13,676 bases of DNA from Alphaproteobacteria bacterium (GCA_017642625.1 JAGCOQ010000036.1:1-13676), one strand, 5' to 3'. Shown: positions 1 through 6,981, numbered from the stretch's first letter. Program-made: numbers and translations. Notes: generated by a model not told the origin, from the sequence alone.

Positions 1-1
1 G

Positions 2-376
2 GCGGCATGTCACCATCATTCTACATCAATCTCTGAACCAACAGATCTGAACGATCAACGCGTGTTCTTTGCATTTAATTCTTCGGAAATTTCAGATGCA
101 GCACGTGAAAACTTGTTGGGTCAGTCCATGTATTTGAAGAGCCACGAAGATGTCAAAGTCCAAATTGCTGGTAACTGCGACGAACGTGGATCAACAGAAT
201 ACAACTTGGCTTTGGGCGCACGTCGTGCAAACGCTGCAAAAGCTGTCTTGGTAAAAGACGGTGTTGATGCAAAACGCGTTTCCACGATTTCCTATGGTAA
301 AGAACGTCCATTGGTTCAAGGTTCTGGCGAAAACGCATGGAAGTGGAATCGTAACGCCACAACAACAGTTAAATAA
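2..376 (+). CDS. pal: Pal, peptidoglycan-associated lipoprotein, 5'-truncated by the window edge
   Basis: This is the mature part of an outer-membrane lipoprotein that binds peptidoglycan and works with TolB in the Tol-Pal envelope complex. The reading frame is open from base 2. The first visible residues are Ala-Ala-Cys, which look like the end of a lipobox, so the Cys coded at 8-10 is probably the lipidated residue; the signal peptide lies outside the window. An OmpA-like domain follows: FFAFNSSEIS, then CDERGSTEYNLALGARRA, which holds the Asp and Arg expected to bind diaminopimelate, then ISYGKERP. In most Pal proteins the end reads like NRRAV, but here it is NRNATTTVK, so the tail is divergent. 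Three His directly follow the lipidated Cys. The GTG at 62 is an internal codon, not the start. Pal family assignment is firm; the extreme C-terminus is unusual. Confidence 0.93.
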   Translation, partial: AACHHHSTSISEPTDLNDQRVFFAFNSSEISDAARENLLGQSMYLKSHEDVKVQIAGNCDERGSTEYNLALGARRANAAKAVLVKDGVDAKRVSTISYGKERPLVQGSGENAWKWNRNATTTVK

Positions 377-393
377 TGATTTAATTGTAGTTT

Positions 394-425
394 AAAAACA
401 CCGGCAATCGCCGGTGTTTTTTTTT
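394..425. terminator. Bidirectional intrinsic terminator between pal and parB
   Basis: An 11-bp perfect stem pairs 395-405 with 410-420 around the loop AATC (406-409). The right arm runs into nine T (417-425), which gives a strong terminator for pal. On the other strand the A-run at 394-398 gives a shorter U tract that could stop parB, whose stop codon is 15 bases away. The arm sequence GCCGGTGTTTTT recurs in the two other convergent-gene terminators of this window. Confidence 0.9.
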
Positions 426-440
426 GTTTTTTTATATTGT

Positions 441-1316
441 TTATTTGGTAAGTTTCTTTACCAATTCATCCAGTTCAAGACGTGATGAATATTCAAGAAC
501 GATTCGCCCTGCTCCGCCACGACGTTCAATAATTTTTGCCGGCACCTTTAATGACGATTTAATTTTTGATTCAATCGTGTTAAGTGTTTTGGGATCAATT
601 GTGTGCGTGGTGTATGAACGACTTTTCTTGGAACGGGTCGCGCCCTTGACCAGTGCATCTGTGGCGGCGACGGTTAAACCATTATTAACAATTTCGCGCG
701 CCAGTTTTTCTGGGTTTTCCGCAACCGCGATTGCACGGGCATGTGATGCCGAAAGTTGACCTTCCTTTACCATGTTCTTTACGCTTTCTGGTAATTCCAT
801 CAAACGCATGGCATTGCGAATATAACTTTCTGATTTACCAATAAGGCGCACAATGTCGCCCAACGAATAACCACATTGGTGCATAAGGTTTTTATAAGCA
901 CCAGCCTCTTCTATTGGATTAAGGTTTTCGCGTTGCACATTTTCAATAAGCGCAATTTCCATTGCATTTTCGTCTGATATTGTCTTTATCAATGCCGGAA
1001 TATCTTGCTTGCCCGCTAATTTGCTGGCGCGGAATCTGCGTTCGCCGGCAACAATTTCATATAAATAAGGTTGTCCAGTGACCGCGCGCAACAAAATCGG
1101 CTGTAAAACACCCTTTTCTTTAATAGACGCCGCCAATTCCGCCAATTCTGCATCTGAAAAGGTTTTTCGTGGCTGATTTGGATTCGCGCCAATTTGATTT
1201 AAAGGTATTTGTTTAACAACGACGCGTTCAGTGCCGGTTAATACGGAAATGTCCGGTATTGCACCAATTTCTTTTTCCAAATCATCTAAACCACGTCCTA
1301 AACCAAACTTTGACAT
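441..1316 (-). CDS. parB: ParB, chromosome-partitioning CTPase clamp
   Basis: ParB loads at parS, spreads as a CTP-gated clamp and drives origin segregation with ParA. The 291-residue product has the full family layout. Residues 6-13 (LGRGLDDL) form the N-terminal ParA-contact motif. GERRFRA at 91-97 is the CTP-binding box and ENVQRENLNPIEEA at 125-138 is the second conserved box. A helix-turn-helix for parS lies near 151-175, and a basic linker leads to a C-terminal dimerisation domain at about 235-291. The ATG at 1316 is preceded by AGGGGG (1324-1329, 7-nt spacing), which lies inside the end of parA. Only two bases separate the parA stop from the parB start, so the two are very probably co-transcribed and translationally coupled. 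Two parS-like sites lie upstream of parA. No missing key residue was seen. Confidence 0.97.
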   Translation of the reverse strand: MSKFGLGRGLDDLEKEIGAIPDISVLTGTERVVVKQIPLNQIGANPNQPRKTFSDAELAELAASIKEKGVLQPILLRAVTGQPYLYEIVAGERRFRASKLAGKQDIPALIKTISDENAMEIALIENVQRENLNPIEEAGAYKNLMHQCGYSLGDIVRLIGKSESYIRNAMRLMELPESVKNMVKEGQLSASHARAIAVAENPEKLAREIVNNGLTVAATDALVKGATRSKKSRSYTTHTIDPKTLNTIESKIKSSLKVPAKIIERRGGAGRIVLEYSSRLELDELVKKLTK

Positions 1317-1318
1317 TT

Positions 1319-2092
1319 TTATACCCCCTGCTCTGTTTTTTGAATAACTTCGGTTGCGACACGCAGATATGCCTGGGCACCCGGCGAATTAAAGTCATAG
1401 AACAATGCTGGCTTGCCATAACTGGGTGCTTCGGATACGCGAACATTGCGCGGAACAACGGTTTTGAAAACAATATCGCCGAATTTTTTGCGAACATCTT
1501 CTTCAACTGCTTTTGTTAAAGCAAATTGTTTAGAGTACATTGTTAACAAAACACCCAATATTTCTAATTCTGGGTTCAAGCGATTTCTTATTTCGCGTAT
1601 GGAATTAATCATGTGGGCTATGCCTTCTAGGGCATAAAACTCACACTGCATTGGGATAAGAACCGAATTGGCCGCCGTTAATGCATTAATTGTCACCATG
1701 CCCAATGCCGGTGGACAATCCAGCAATATATAATCATAATGTGGTGCAATCTCGGCCAGTGCATCACGCAAACGGTATTGTGGTCGGTCAAGATCCATCA
1801 ATTCTGTATCTGCATCCGCCATCTGCATAGACGATGGCATTATATGCAGGTTAGGAACCGCGGTTGTTAAAATGTTATCTGCGGCGCGTGCCGTTCCCAT
1901 TAAAACACCATACACGCTTTGACGATGTGCACTGCGAACAAAGCCAAGCCCGGTGCCGGCATTTCCCTGTGAATCAAGGTCAATCAGCAACACACGACGT
2001 TTAATTGTTGCAAGTGATGCACCAATATTAATAGCCGTTGTTGTTTTTCCAACCCCACCCTTTTGATTTGCAAATGCGATAATTTGTGTCAT
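1319..2092 (-). CDS. parA: ParA, chromosome-partitioning ATPase (Soj/MinD type)
   Basis: This is the nucleoid-bound Walker-type ATPase that pulls ParB-parS complexes apart. The 257 residues carry the deviant Walker A KGGVGKTT at 11-18 with the signature Lys, LLIDLDSQGN at 35-44 (Walker A'), and DYILLDCPPALG as Walker B. There is no N-terminal DNA-binding extension, which fits the short chromosomal form and argues against a plasmid-type long ParA. The ATG at 2092 has AAGGA just upstream. It is followed two bases later by parB and lies downstream of rsmG on the same strand, the standard bacterial order. The 213-base gap to rsmG contains a plausible promoter, a palindrome and two parS-like sites, so autoregulation by ParB is likely but not shown. 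Confidence 0.97.
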   Translation of the reverse strand: MTQIIAFANQKGGVGKTTTAINIGASLATIKRRVLLIDLDSQGNAGTGLGFVRSAHRQSVYGVLMGTARAADNILTTAVPNLHIMPSSMQMADADTELMDLDRPQYRLRDALAEIAPHYDYILLDCPPALGMVTINALTAANSVLIPMQCEFYALEGIAHMINSIREIRNRLNPELEILGVLLTMYSKQFALTKAVEEDVRKKFGDIVFKTVVPRNVRVSEAPSYGKPALFYDFNSPGAQAYLRVATEVIQKTEQGV

Positions 2093-2115
2093 TTTATCCT
2101 TCCATTAACAACACA

Positions 2116-2144
2116 AGATTAAAAAAAACACCGGTGTTGGTCAA
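2116..2144 (-). promoter_or_regulatory. Candidate sigma70-type promoter of parAB
   Basis: Read on the minus strand, TTGACC (2139-2144) is followed by 17 bases and TAATCT (2116-2121). The -35 matches five of six consensus positions; the -10 keeps only the outer T, A and final T. Transcription would begin near 2109, leaving a leader of about 16 bases that contains the parA ribosome binding site. The spacer contains the 12-bp palindrome at 2127-2138. The surrounding region is AT-rich, so other -10-like hexamers exist (for example TATACC just upstream). Confidence 0.45.
2127..2138. promoter_or_regulatory. 12-bp perfect palindrome AACACCGGTGTT, possible operator
   Basis: AACACCGGTGTT is a perfect inverted repeat directly next to the candidate parAB -35. 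On the minus strand it is followed at once by eight T. It could be a repressor site inside the promoter. Alternatively it is a loop-poor member of the ACACCGGC/GCCGGTGT terminator family that ends three other transcripts here, placed to weaken read-through from rsmG; as a hairpin it would have only four stem pairs around CCGG. The sequence alone does not decide between these. Confidence 0.45.
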
Positions 2145-2185
2145 GGTATAAAATAAAAACGCCGTAAAAACAAAGTGTAATTAAA

Positions 2186-2201
2186 TGTTTCATATGAAAT
2201 A
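2186..2201. promoter_or_regulatory. parS-like centromere site, proximal to parA
   Basis: TGTTTCATATGAAATA matches the widespread parS consensus TGTTTCACGTGAAACA at 13 of 16 positions and contains the perfect palindrome TTTCATATGAAA. It lies 93 bases upstream of the parA start. ParB, encoded two genes on, is the expected ligand. It is the weaker of the two sites because both central bases differ from the consensus. Confidence 0.65.
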
Positions 2202-2282
2202 AAAACACAACGATTCGTTTTTGTTTGGTGTAAGATTGTTGTTGTAAAATTATAAATACACTAAAATCAATATAATATAATA

Positions 2283-2298
2283 TGTTTCATGTGAAATA
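2283..2298. promoter_or_regulatory. parS centromere site, just downstream of rsmG
   Basis: TGTTTCATGTGAAATA matches the parS consensus TGTTTCACGTGAAACA at 14 of 16 positions; the central T instead of C is found in natural parS variants. It starts 7 bases past the rsmG stop codon and lies 97 bases from the other site, in the same orientation, with only one base different between the two sites. Finding parS next to parAB is common and suggests the window is near the replication origin. Confidence 0.78.
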
Positions 2299-2305
2299 TA
2301 AAAAA

Positions 2306-2860
2306 TTATTTTGTGATAATTGTTATAAATCCGTCGCCGGTTTTTGATGGAATTAATTCATATTTGAATTTGTGTTTTTGTTTTGCGGTCGCTATTTCAG
2401 ATTCTATTTCCCGGCCTTTTAATAAAAAAAGCCGGCAATTTTTTGATTTTGTGTAATCCAATATTTTAACCAGTGGTGCAAATGCGCGTGCGGTAAATAC
2501 AAAATGTGAAGAATCGGCCGGCATTTGTCGGACAAAATCTTCTACGCGACCATGGTATATTTCCAAGTTTTCTATTTTTAATTCTTCTTTTACCGCAGAT
2601 AAAAATGAAACCTTTTTGCCAATTGATTCAATACATGTGACGCGCCATCCCAAAAGCGCCAATACGACGCCTGGGAACCCTGCCCCGCTGCCAAGATCAA
2701 TGATGTGAACATTTTTTGGTAAAACATCGGCCAACTGGGCAGAATCAGCAAAGTGCCGCGTTTCAATGTCTGAAAGCGTGCTGGGCGCGACAAGATTCAT
2801 GCGCCCCGACCATTCGCGCAACATTTCAGCATAGCGATTAAAATTAACTTTATTATTCAT
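2306..2860 (-). CDS. rsmG: RsmG, 16S rRNA (guanine-527-N7) methyltransferase
   Basis: RsmG (GidB) uses S-adenosylmethionine to methylate G527 of 16S rRNA. The 184-residue product shows RHFADS at 35-40, the SAM-binding loop DLGSGAGFPGV at 55-65 and the conserved RAFAP at 125-129, ending in the family's GDGFITIITK-like strand. I chose the ATG at 2860; an in-frame TTG two codons upstream (2866) is possible but unneeded. No Shine-Dalgarno is visible upstream of either. An extended -10 (TGCTACAAT, 2868-2876 on the minus strand) sits seven bases before the ATG, so the mRNA may be leaderless. In many bacteria mnmE and mnmG precede this gene; here a divergent TPR gene takes that place. parA and parB follow on the same strand. 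Confidence 0.95.
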   Translation of the reverse strand: MNNKVNFNRYAEMLREWSGRMNLVAPSTLSDIETRHFADSAQLADVLPKNVHIIDLGSGAGFPGVVLALLGWRVTCIESIGKKVSFLSAVKEELKIENLEIYHGRVEDFVRQMPADSSHFVFTARAFAPLVKILDYTKSKNCRLFLLKGREIESEIATAKQKHKFKYELIPSKTGDGFITIITK

Positions 2861-2867
2861 GAACAAT

Positions 2868-2877
2868 ATTGTAGCAT
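2868..2877. promoter_or_regulatory. Overlapping divergent -10 elements for rsmG and the TPR gene
   Basis: Only 24 bases (2861-2884) separate the two start codons. On the minus strand TGCTACAAT (2868-2876) is a good extended -10 ending seven bases before the rsmG ATG. On the plus strand TAGCAT (2872-2877) is a weaker -10 ending seven bases before the TPR ATG. No convincing -35 was found for either, and neither gene has a visible ribosome binding site. The minus-strand element is the better supported of the two. Confidence 0.45.
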
Positions 2878-2884
2878 AGCATTT

Positions 2885-4498
2885 ATGAAAAATACAGGAA
2901 GTTTATTTATAAAAATAGTGCTGGTTGGCGCGATTGTGGCGGCCGGTGTGATTTTATGGAACAGTGATGTTTTGCATCACGAAAACACATCATCAATTCA
3001 ACCGACAAAATACGGCGATTTTTTGGCGGCGCAACATGCGGTGTATGTGAATGATTTTGAAGCGGCTTCTGATTTTAGTGAAAAACTGGATGTGCCAGAT
3101 GTTCCGGCGGTGCAGAATATCAAGGTAATGTCGGCGTTTTTAAGCGGAAAAATGCCAGATGATGTTGCGGGTTTGAAAAAAGAATCTGGAACTTCGGCGC
3201 GCCTGATTTATGACGCTTATTTGGTGAATAATGGCGACTGGGAAGAGATGTATTCACGTCATAAAAATGATAAATCTGCTTTGGCGGCGCCACTGCGCAT
3301 TTGGTCTTCGGTTGCGATTAATCACAAGACCGAGGTGTTAAAGTTCATTGATTCACTGGAAACAAGTGATGCATGGAAAGATTTTGTGCGCGGTCAAATC
3401 TATGCCGAAACAGGTGAAATATCCAAGGCTGCGGATGCATTTGCAAGTGTTAAACCAAGTTTTCTGAACATAAACGATTATCTGTATATTATGTCGTTTT
3501 ATAATCACAACAACATGACGGATTTGGCGGACGCTTTGCGTGATGCGTTTACAGAGCAACCAGGTGGAATGTTTATGGCTGGTTTTGAAAATATTCCAGA
3601 TTGGTCTGAATACAGCGGTCTGAAAAATGCGTTGGCGTTCAGTCTGATTCAAAATGTATCGCACACCCAGGTTATGATGTATTCTGATTTGGCGGTGTTG
3701 TTGTTGCGCTTTGCCCAAATAATAGGGGACGAAGGCGTGGCAAAAAGTGATGCAATATCATATTATCTGGGACAATTTTTCTTTAATAACGGTGGCGATT
3801 ACGAATCTCATTTTTCAAAGATACACGCGACAAGTCCGTTTTATCCATTCGCAATGTTGCGTATCGCCGAAGGAAGCCAAGATGTATTAAAACTGCGTCG
3901 CGTGCTGAACGCATATCCGACATTTGTTCCAGCAATTAATAAATTGGCGGCATACTATATCGCACAGGGCGATCGTCGCGCTGCGTTAAAGATTGTAAAT
4001 CGCGCATTGGAAAACGATGATTTATCAGATGAAAATCATGCATTTTTCTTAAAGAGCAGGGCGCAAGTTTATTTCGCTTTTGAAGATATGGATAATGCAC
4101 AATCTGATATTCATGCGGCTTCGGACGTGTTGGGTTTGGATGCAGAAATATTGGCATTACAGGCGAAAATCTGGGCGTTGCAGAATCGCGAAATTGATAC
4201 AGCGTATGAATATGCAATGACACTTGTGAAACGCAATCCATCAGATGTTTTTGCGTGGGATGTTTTGGGGCGTGTTGTTGCCGCGCGTGAAGGTGATGAA
4301 GCGGCATTGGAACTGATTTCGCGTGTCGGCGAAGTTGCCAAAGATTGTTCGTCGCTGTTTGATAATTTGGGTGATTTATATATGCGCAGCGGTAATGAAA
4401 AAATGGCGCGGGATGCGTATTTGCGTGCCATAGAACTGTCAGGTGATGGTATGGTTGTTGTGCCACGCATTCGTCAAAAATTAAGGAAGATAAAATGA
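2885..4498 (+). CDS. Membrane-anchored tetratricopeptide-repeat protein
   Basis: The 537-residue product has one hydrophobic segment at about 7-25, preceded by Lys, with no clear cleavage site, so it is probably a signal anchor with the rest in the periplasm. The remainder is alpha-helical and degenerate TPR. The first TPR-like pair starts at YGDFLAAQHAVYVNDFEAASDF (about 43-63), and the clearest repeat is near the end, at DNLGDLYMRSGNEKMARDAYLRAIELS. Proteins of this kind, with an N-terminal anchor and a long TPR solenoid, are common in Alphaproteobacteria and mostly act as scaffolds; no enzymatic motif is visible. The stop overlaps the gpsA start as ATGA, so the two are translationally coupled. 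There is no Shine-Dalgarno before the ATG. The specific role is unknown. Confidence 0.88.
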   Translation: MKNTGSLFIKIVLVGAIVAAGVILWNSDVLHHENTSSIQPTKYGDFLAAQHAVYVNDFEAASDFSEKLDVPDVPAVQNIKVMSAFLSGKMPDDVAGLKKESGTSARLIYDAYLVNNGDWEEMYSRHKNDKSALAAPLRIWSSVAINHKTEVLKFIDSLETSDAWKDFVRGQIYAETGEISKAADAFASVKPSFLNINDYLYIMSFYNHNNMTDLADALRDAFTEQPGGMFMAGFENIPDWSEYSGLKNALAFSLIQNVSHTQVMMYSDLAVLLLRFAQIIGDEGVAKSDAISYYLGQFFFNNGGDYESHFSKIHATSPFYPFAMLRIAEGSQDVLKLRRVLNAYPTFVPAINKLAAYYIAQGDRRAALKIVNRALENDDLSDENHAFFLKSRAQVYFAFEDMDNAQSDIHAASDVLGLDAEILALQAKIWALQNREIDTAYEYAMTLVKRNPSDVFAWDVLGRVVAAREGDEAALELISRVGEVAKDCSSLFDNLGDLYMRSGNEKMARDAYLRAIELSGDGMVVVPRIRQKLRKIK

Positions 4499-5358
4499 AA
4501 GTAGGGGTAATTGGTGCCGGCGCGTGGGGAACTGCGTTGTCTGTTGTATCTTGCCATGGTGGCGCGGATGTTGTTATGTGGTCTTTTGATGGACAATACG
4601 CATCATTTGATGGTGTAAAGATGCCAAAAAAATTGCGTATGACCCAAGATATTTCTGAAATGGAAAAAATGGACGCTTGGTTAATCGCAACACCGGCGGC
4701 ATTTTTCCGCGAAACACTTTTACGTGCGCGTGATTTTTATCGTGGTCAACCAATCATTATTTGCACCAAGGGCGCAGAACCCACAACGGGTGAGTTTATG
4801 TCTGAAATATTATCGGACGTTTTGCCAAAGTGTAAAAACTTTGGTGTGTTATCGGGTCCACAATTCGCAGCCGAAGTTGCGCGTGGTGTGCCAACTGGTT
4901 CAACACTGGCGGGAACAAAGGTTGCATGCAAAGCAGGGCACGAAATATTGAATAAATTATACCTTAGCGACTGTGATGATGTTATTGGTGTGCAAATGTG
5001 CGGTGTCGGCAAAAATGCTGTTGCATTGATTTGTGGCTATAACTTTGTTGCATCAAACGGCGAAAACGAACGCGCAATGATATTCACACGCGCATGGAAC
5101 GAAGTTGCCATGGTCGGTAAAAAAATGGGCGCAAAAATAGAGACTTTTTTAGATTTGTGTGGAATAGGGGATTTGTTCTTGTCTGCGACATCGGATACCA
5201 GTCGTAATTTTGCGGGTGGCATGGCGATTGCGCGTGGTGAAGCAGTTGTCGGAACGGTCGAGGGGATTTCGGCACTGCGTGGCATAATTTCGCGTGCAAA
5301 AGCACTTAAAGTTCCAACACCAATACTGGAACAGATGCGTGATAAGTTAAAGATATAA
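4495..5358 (+). CDS. gpsA: GpsA, glycerol-3-phosphate dehydrogenase [NAD(P)+], divergent and short
   Basis: GpsA reduces dihydroxyacetone phosphate to sn-glycerol 3-phosphate for phospholipid synthesis. The nucleotide-binding loop GAGAWG is at 7-12, TKG at 91-93, the SGPQFAAE motif at 120-127 (usually SGPSFAxE), and the catalytic Lys is expected at 173 in GVGKN. Asp226 (GIGDL) and TSDTSRN at 232-238 are retained. The product has 287 residues against roughly 330 for typical members. Most of the missing sequence is between strand 2 (VVMWS) and PKKLRMTQDIS, where the usual NxxYLP loop is absent. The catalytic positions remain, so activity is plausible. The start has AAGGAAG (4483-4489) five bases upstream and overlaps the TPR stop. 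An inactive or altered-specificity relative cannot be excluded. Confidence 0.88.
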   Translation: MKVGVIGAGAWGTALSVVSCHGGADVVMWSFDGQYASFDGVKMPKKLRMTQDISEMEKMDAWLIATPAAFFRETLLRARDFYRGQPIIICTKGAEPTTGEFMSEILSDVLPKCKNFGVLSGPQFAAEVARGVPTGSTLAGTKVACKAGHEILNKLYLSDCDDVIGVQMCGVGKNAVALICGYNFVASNGENERAMIFTRAWNEVAMVGKKMGAKIETFLDLCGIGDLFLSATSDTSRNFAGGMAIARGEAVVGTVEGISALRGIISRAKALKVPTPILEQMRDKLKI

Positions 5359-5415
5359 AAAATACCGGCAAACTTGTCGCGGCGTAGCGAAGCGAAGACG
5401 GATGCCGGTGTTTTT
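5358..5415. terminator. Bidirectional terminator with long loop between gpsA and sspB
   Basis: The arms 5358-5370 and 5403-5415 pair over 13 positions with one G-U pair, around a 32-base loop (5371-5402). Right-hand T5 and left-hand A-run give U tracts on both strands, suiting the convergent genes gpsA and sspB. The sspB stop codon (5414-5416) overlaps the right arm. Both arms are base-for-base the same as those of the terminator at 13386-13413, where the arms are separated by only a few bases. Confidence 0.8.
5371..5402. other. 32-base GC-richer insert in the terminator loop
   Basis: The segment between the two terminator arms is much richer in G and C than the flanking intergenic DNA. It contains TCGC (5377-5380) pairing with GCGA (5387-5390) around GGCGTA, and two overlapping GCGAAG/GCGAA units at 5387-5396. 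It codes for nothing. It may be a dispersed repeat or a structured RNA element inserted into the hairpin; only one copy is in this window. Confidence 0.4.
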
Positions 5416-5881
5416 ATTGATTCTTTTTTCGTCTGAATTCGTCTAATGATACGATTCGTTTGTCGTCGGGAACCGAACCCGGTTTTTCTTCTAATGGTAA
5501 TTCCATATCGTTATCCGCCGCCGCCGGTGTGGATTTCGGATGAAACGACAAAATGAAATCTGTTGATGGATCTTTGAACTCAACCAGCGCAGAAAACGGA
5601 ACACGAATAAAGAACGGGCGACCATCAAAAGTTAATTGAACACCAAATTCGCGATCCGAAACATTAAGGTTGTTATATGAATATTGCAACACAATCGTCA
5701 TGATATCGGGATAGCGCATACGCAAAAAATCGGGCAAAACAACACCTGGGTCGCGTGTTTTAAAGGTGATAAAAAAGTGTGTCCCATCACCCAGCCCATT
5801 TATTTGAGCATAAATCAATGCTTCTTTGACAACCGATTTCAAAGCATTGTCCAGTAATTCTTGATAATTTATTCTGCCCAT
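5414..5881 (-). CDS. sspB: SspB, ClpXP adaptor (alphaproteobacterial type)
   Basis: SspB tethers ssrA-tagged and other substrates to the ClpXP protease. The 155 residues follow the alpha-type family: INYQELLDNALKSVVKEAL helix (4-22), HFFITFKTRDPGVVLP (35-50), YPDIMTIVLQY (57-67) and VPFSALVEFKDPS (94-106) form the substrate-binding fold. A flexible acidic linker (about 117-140) leads to IVSLDEFRRK at 143-152, the short C-terminal tail expected to dock on the ClpX N-domain. The ATG at 5881 has AGGA ten bases upstream, inside the 11-base gap to recF, so the two genes are co-transcribed. Similarity is by recalled family pattern, but the tail and core both agree. Confidence 0.88.
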   Translation of the reverse strand: MGRINYQELLDNALKSVVKEALIYAQINGLGDGTHFFITFKTRDPGVVLPDFLRMRYPDIMTIVLQYSYNNLNVSDREFGVQLTFDGRPFFIRVPFSALVEFKDPSTDFILSFHPKSTPAAADNDMELPLEEKPGSVPDDKRIVSLDEFRRKKNQ

Positions 5882-5892
5882 TTCCGTTCCTG

Positions 5893-6969
5893 TTATGAAA
5901 CCAGTATATTACTTATATCGCCATCTGTGCAAGAAACAATTACAGCGTCCAAAATCCCATCAAATACGGACGCGTCCAATCCAGTTGCCCAAACTTGGGC
6001 ATCTGATTTGCCAAGTTCAGAAAACAATTTTTCGCGTGCGTTTGTGTCCAAATGTGCGACCGCTTCGTCCAGCAAGATAAAAGGTCTGCGATTTGTTCGT
6101 GTGTGCAATAATTTTGCATGTGCCAAAATCAGTTCCATCAAAGCGGTTTTTTGTTGACCTGTGCTGGTTAAATGCGCAGGCAGATTCAGTTTTTTATTAA
6201 ACACACCAAAGTCAGATTTATGCACACCATCAACAACCATTTTGTCGGCGATAATTTCGCGTGTTTGCCCAAGGTATTCGCGATATGTGCGTTCTGCGTC
6301 CCCAGGGGTGCGACCGTCAATCAACATTTGTTCAATCATGCCAGATACAGAAACGGCGCAATTTTCCAAAAAATAATTCAATTCGCCGGCGTATTTTATC
6401 CGCGCATCTGCGATTGCAACGGCGGTGGCGGCAATTTGATCGTCCAGCACATCAACCCAGCGCATATCACGACCAGATTTTAATGCGATTGCGCGTTCCG
6501 AAAGCAGTTTTGTAAAGCGCGCGACACGACCAGAATGCGTGGCATCAAAACTTGCCACCAATCTATCAAAAAACGCACGCCGGTCGGCCGCTGAATCAAC
6601 AAACAAACGATCTTCGCGTGGGGTAATCCAAACCATAGGCAAATATGCGGTTAAATCAACCAATGGCGCATTGTCGCCATCTATTTTGGCGCGACGATTT
6701 GTGTCGCCCGCACTGAACGATACTGCCAATTCGGTTTCATCAGATAATGTTGCAAAAACAGAAAATCCACCGTTGCCACCAAATCGCGCGATTTCGCCCA
6801 TTTGTGCGCCACGCATACCGCGGTCGCCCGACAGGATAGAAAGTGCTTCAAGAATGGCTGTTTTCCCAGCACCATTTGGACCAATGATAATTACATTTCG
6901 CCGACCGTGCGTTTTAATTCTGCACATTGTGTGGTTACGGAAATCGGTGAGTGTCAGTGTTTCAATCAT
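5893..6969 (-). CDS. recF: RecF, DNA gap-repair SMC-like ATPase
   Basis: RecF binds gapped DNA and, with RecO and RecR, loads RecA. The 358-residue product starts MIETLTLTDFRNH, the family's typical N-terminus. Walker A GPNGAGKT is at 30-37 followed by ILEALS, the ABC-type signature is STGQQK, and Walker B with D-loop is FILLDEAVAHLD. The frame stays open upstream to 7041, but that stretch is the tRNA-Cys gene, so the ATG at 6969 is the true start. Only 12 bases (6970-6981) separate it from the tRNA 3' end and they hold no Shine-Dalgarno, only a T-run. The gene therefore depends on tRNA transcription unless a promoter lies within the tRNA. In many bacteria recF sits with dnaA and dnaN; here sspB follows instead. 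Confidence 0.96.
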   Translation of the reverse strand: MIETLTLTDFRNHTMCRIKTHGRRNVIIIGPNGAGKTAILEALSILSGDRGMRGAQMGEIARFGGNGGFSVFATLSDETELAVSFSAGDTNRRAKIDGDNAPLVDLTAYLPMVWITPREDRLFVDSAADRRAFFDRLVASFDATHSGRVARFTKLLSERAIALKSGRDMRWVDVLDDQIAATAVAIADARIKYAGELNYFLENCAVSVSGMIEQMLIDGRTPGDAERTYREYLGQTREIIADKMVVDGVHKSDFGVFNKKLNLPAHLTSTGQQKTALMELILAHAKLLHTRTNRRPFILLDEAVAHLDTNAREKLFSELGKSDAQVWATGLDASVFDGILDAVIVSCTDGDISNILVS

Positions 6970-6981
6970 TATCAAAAAAAT

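Noticed and set aside
424..759. A plus-strand coding region opposite parB
   Set aside because: It runs antisense to the conserved C-terminal part of parB and has no recognisable motif.
2271..2281. Two overlapping perfect TATAAT hexamers on the plus strand
   Set aside because: No -35 at a fitting distance and no plus-strand gene follows; they are explained by the AT-rich gap.
2093..2305. A replication origin with DnaA boxes
   Set aside because: The region is AT-rich and has parS sites, but I found no convincing match to TTATCCACA; only proximity to the origin is suggested.
3936..4470. Minus-strand open frames of 119 and 176 codons
   Set aside because: They are shadows of the TPR gene, with low-complexity composition and no motif.
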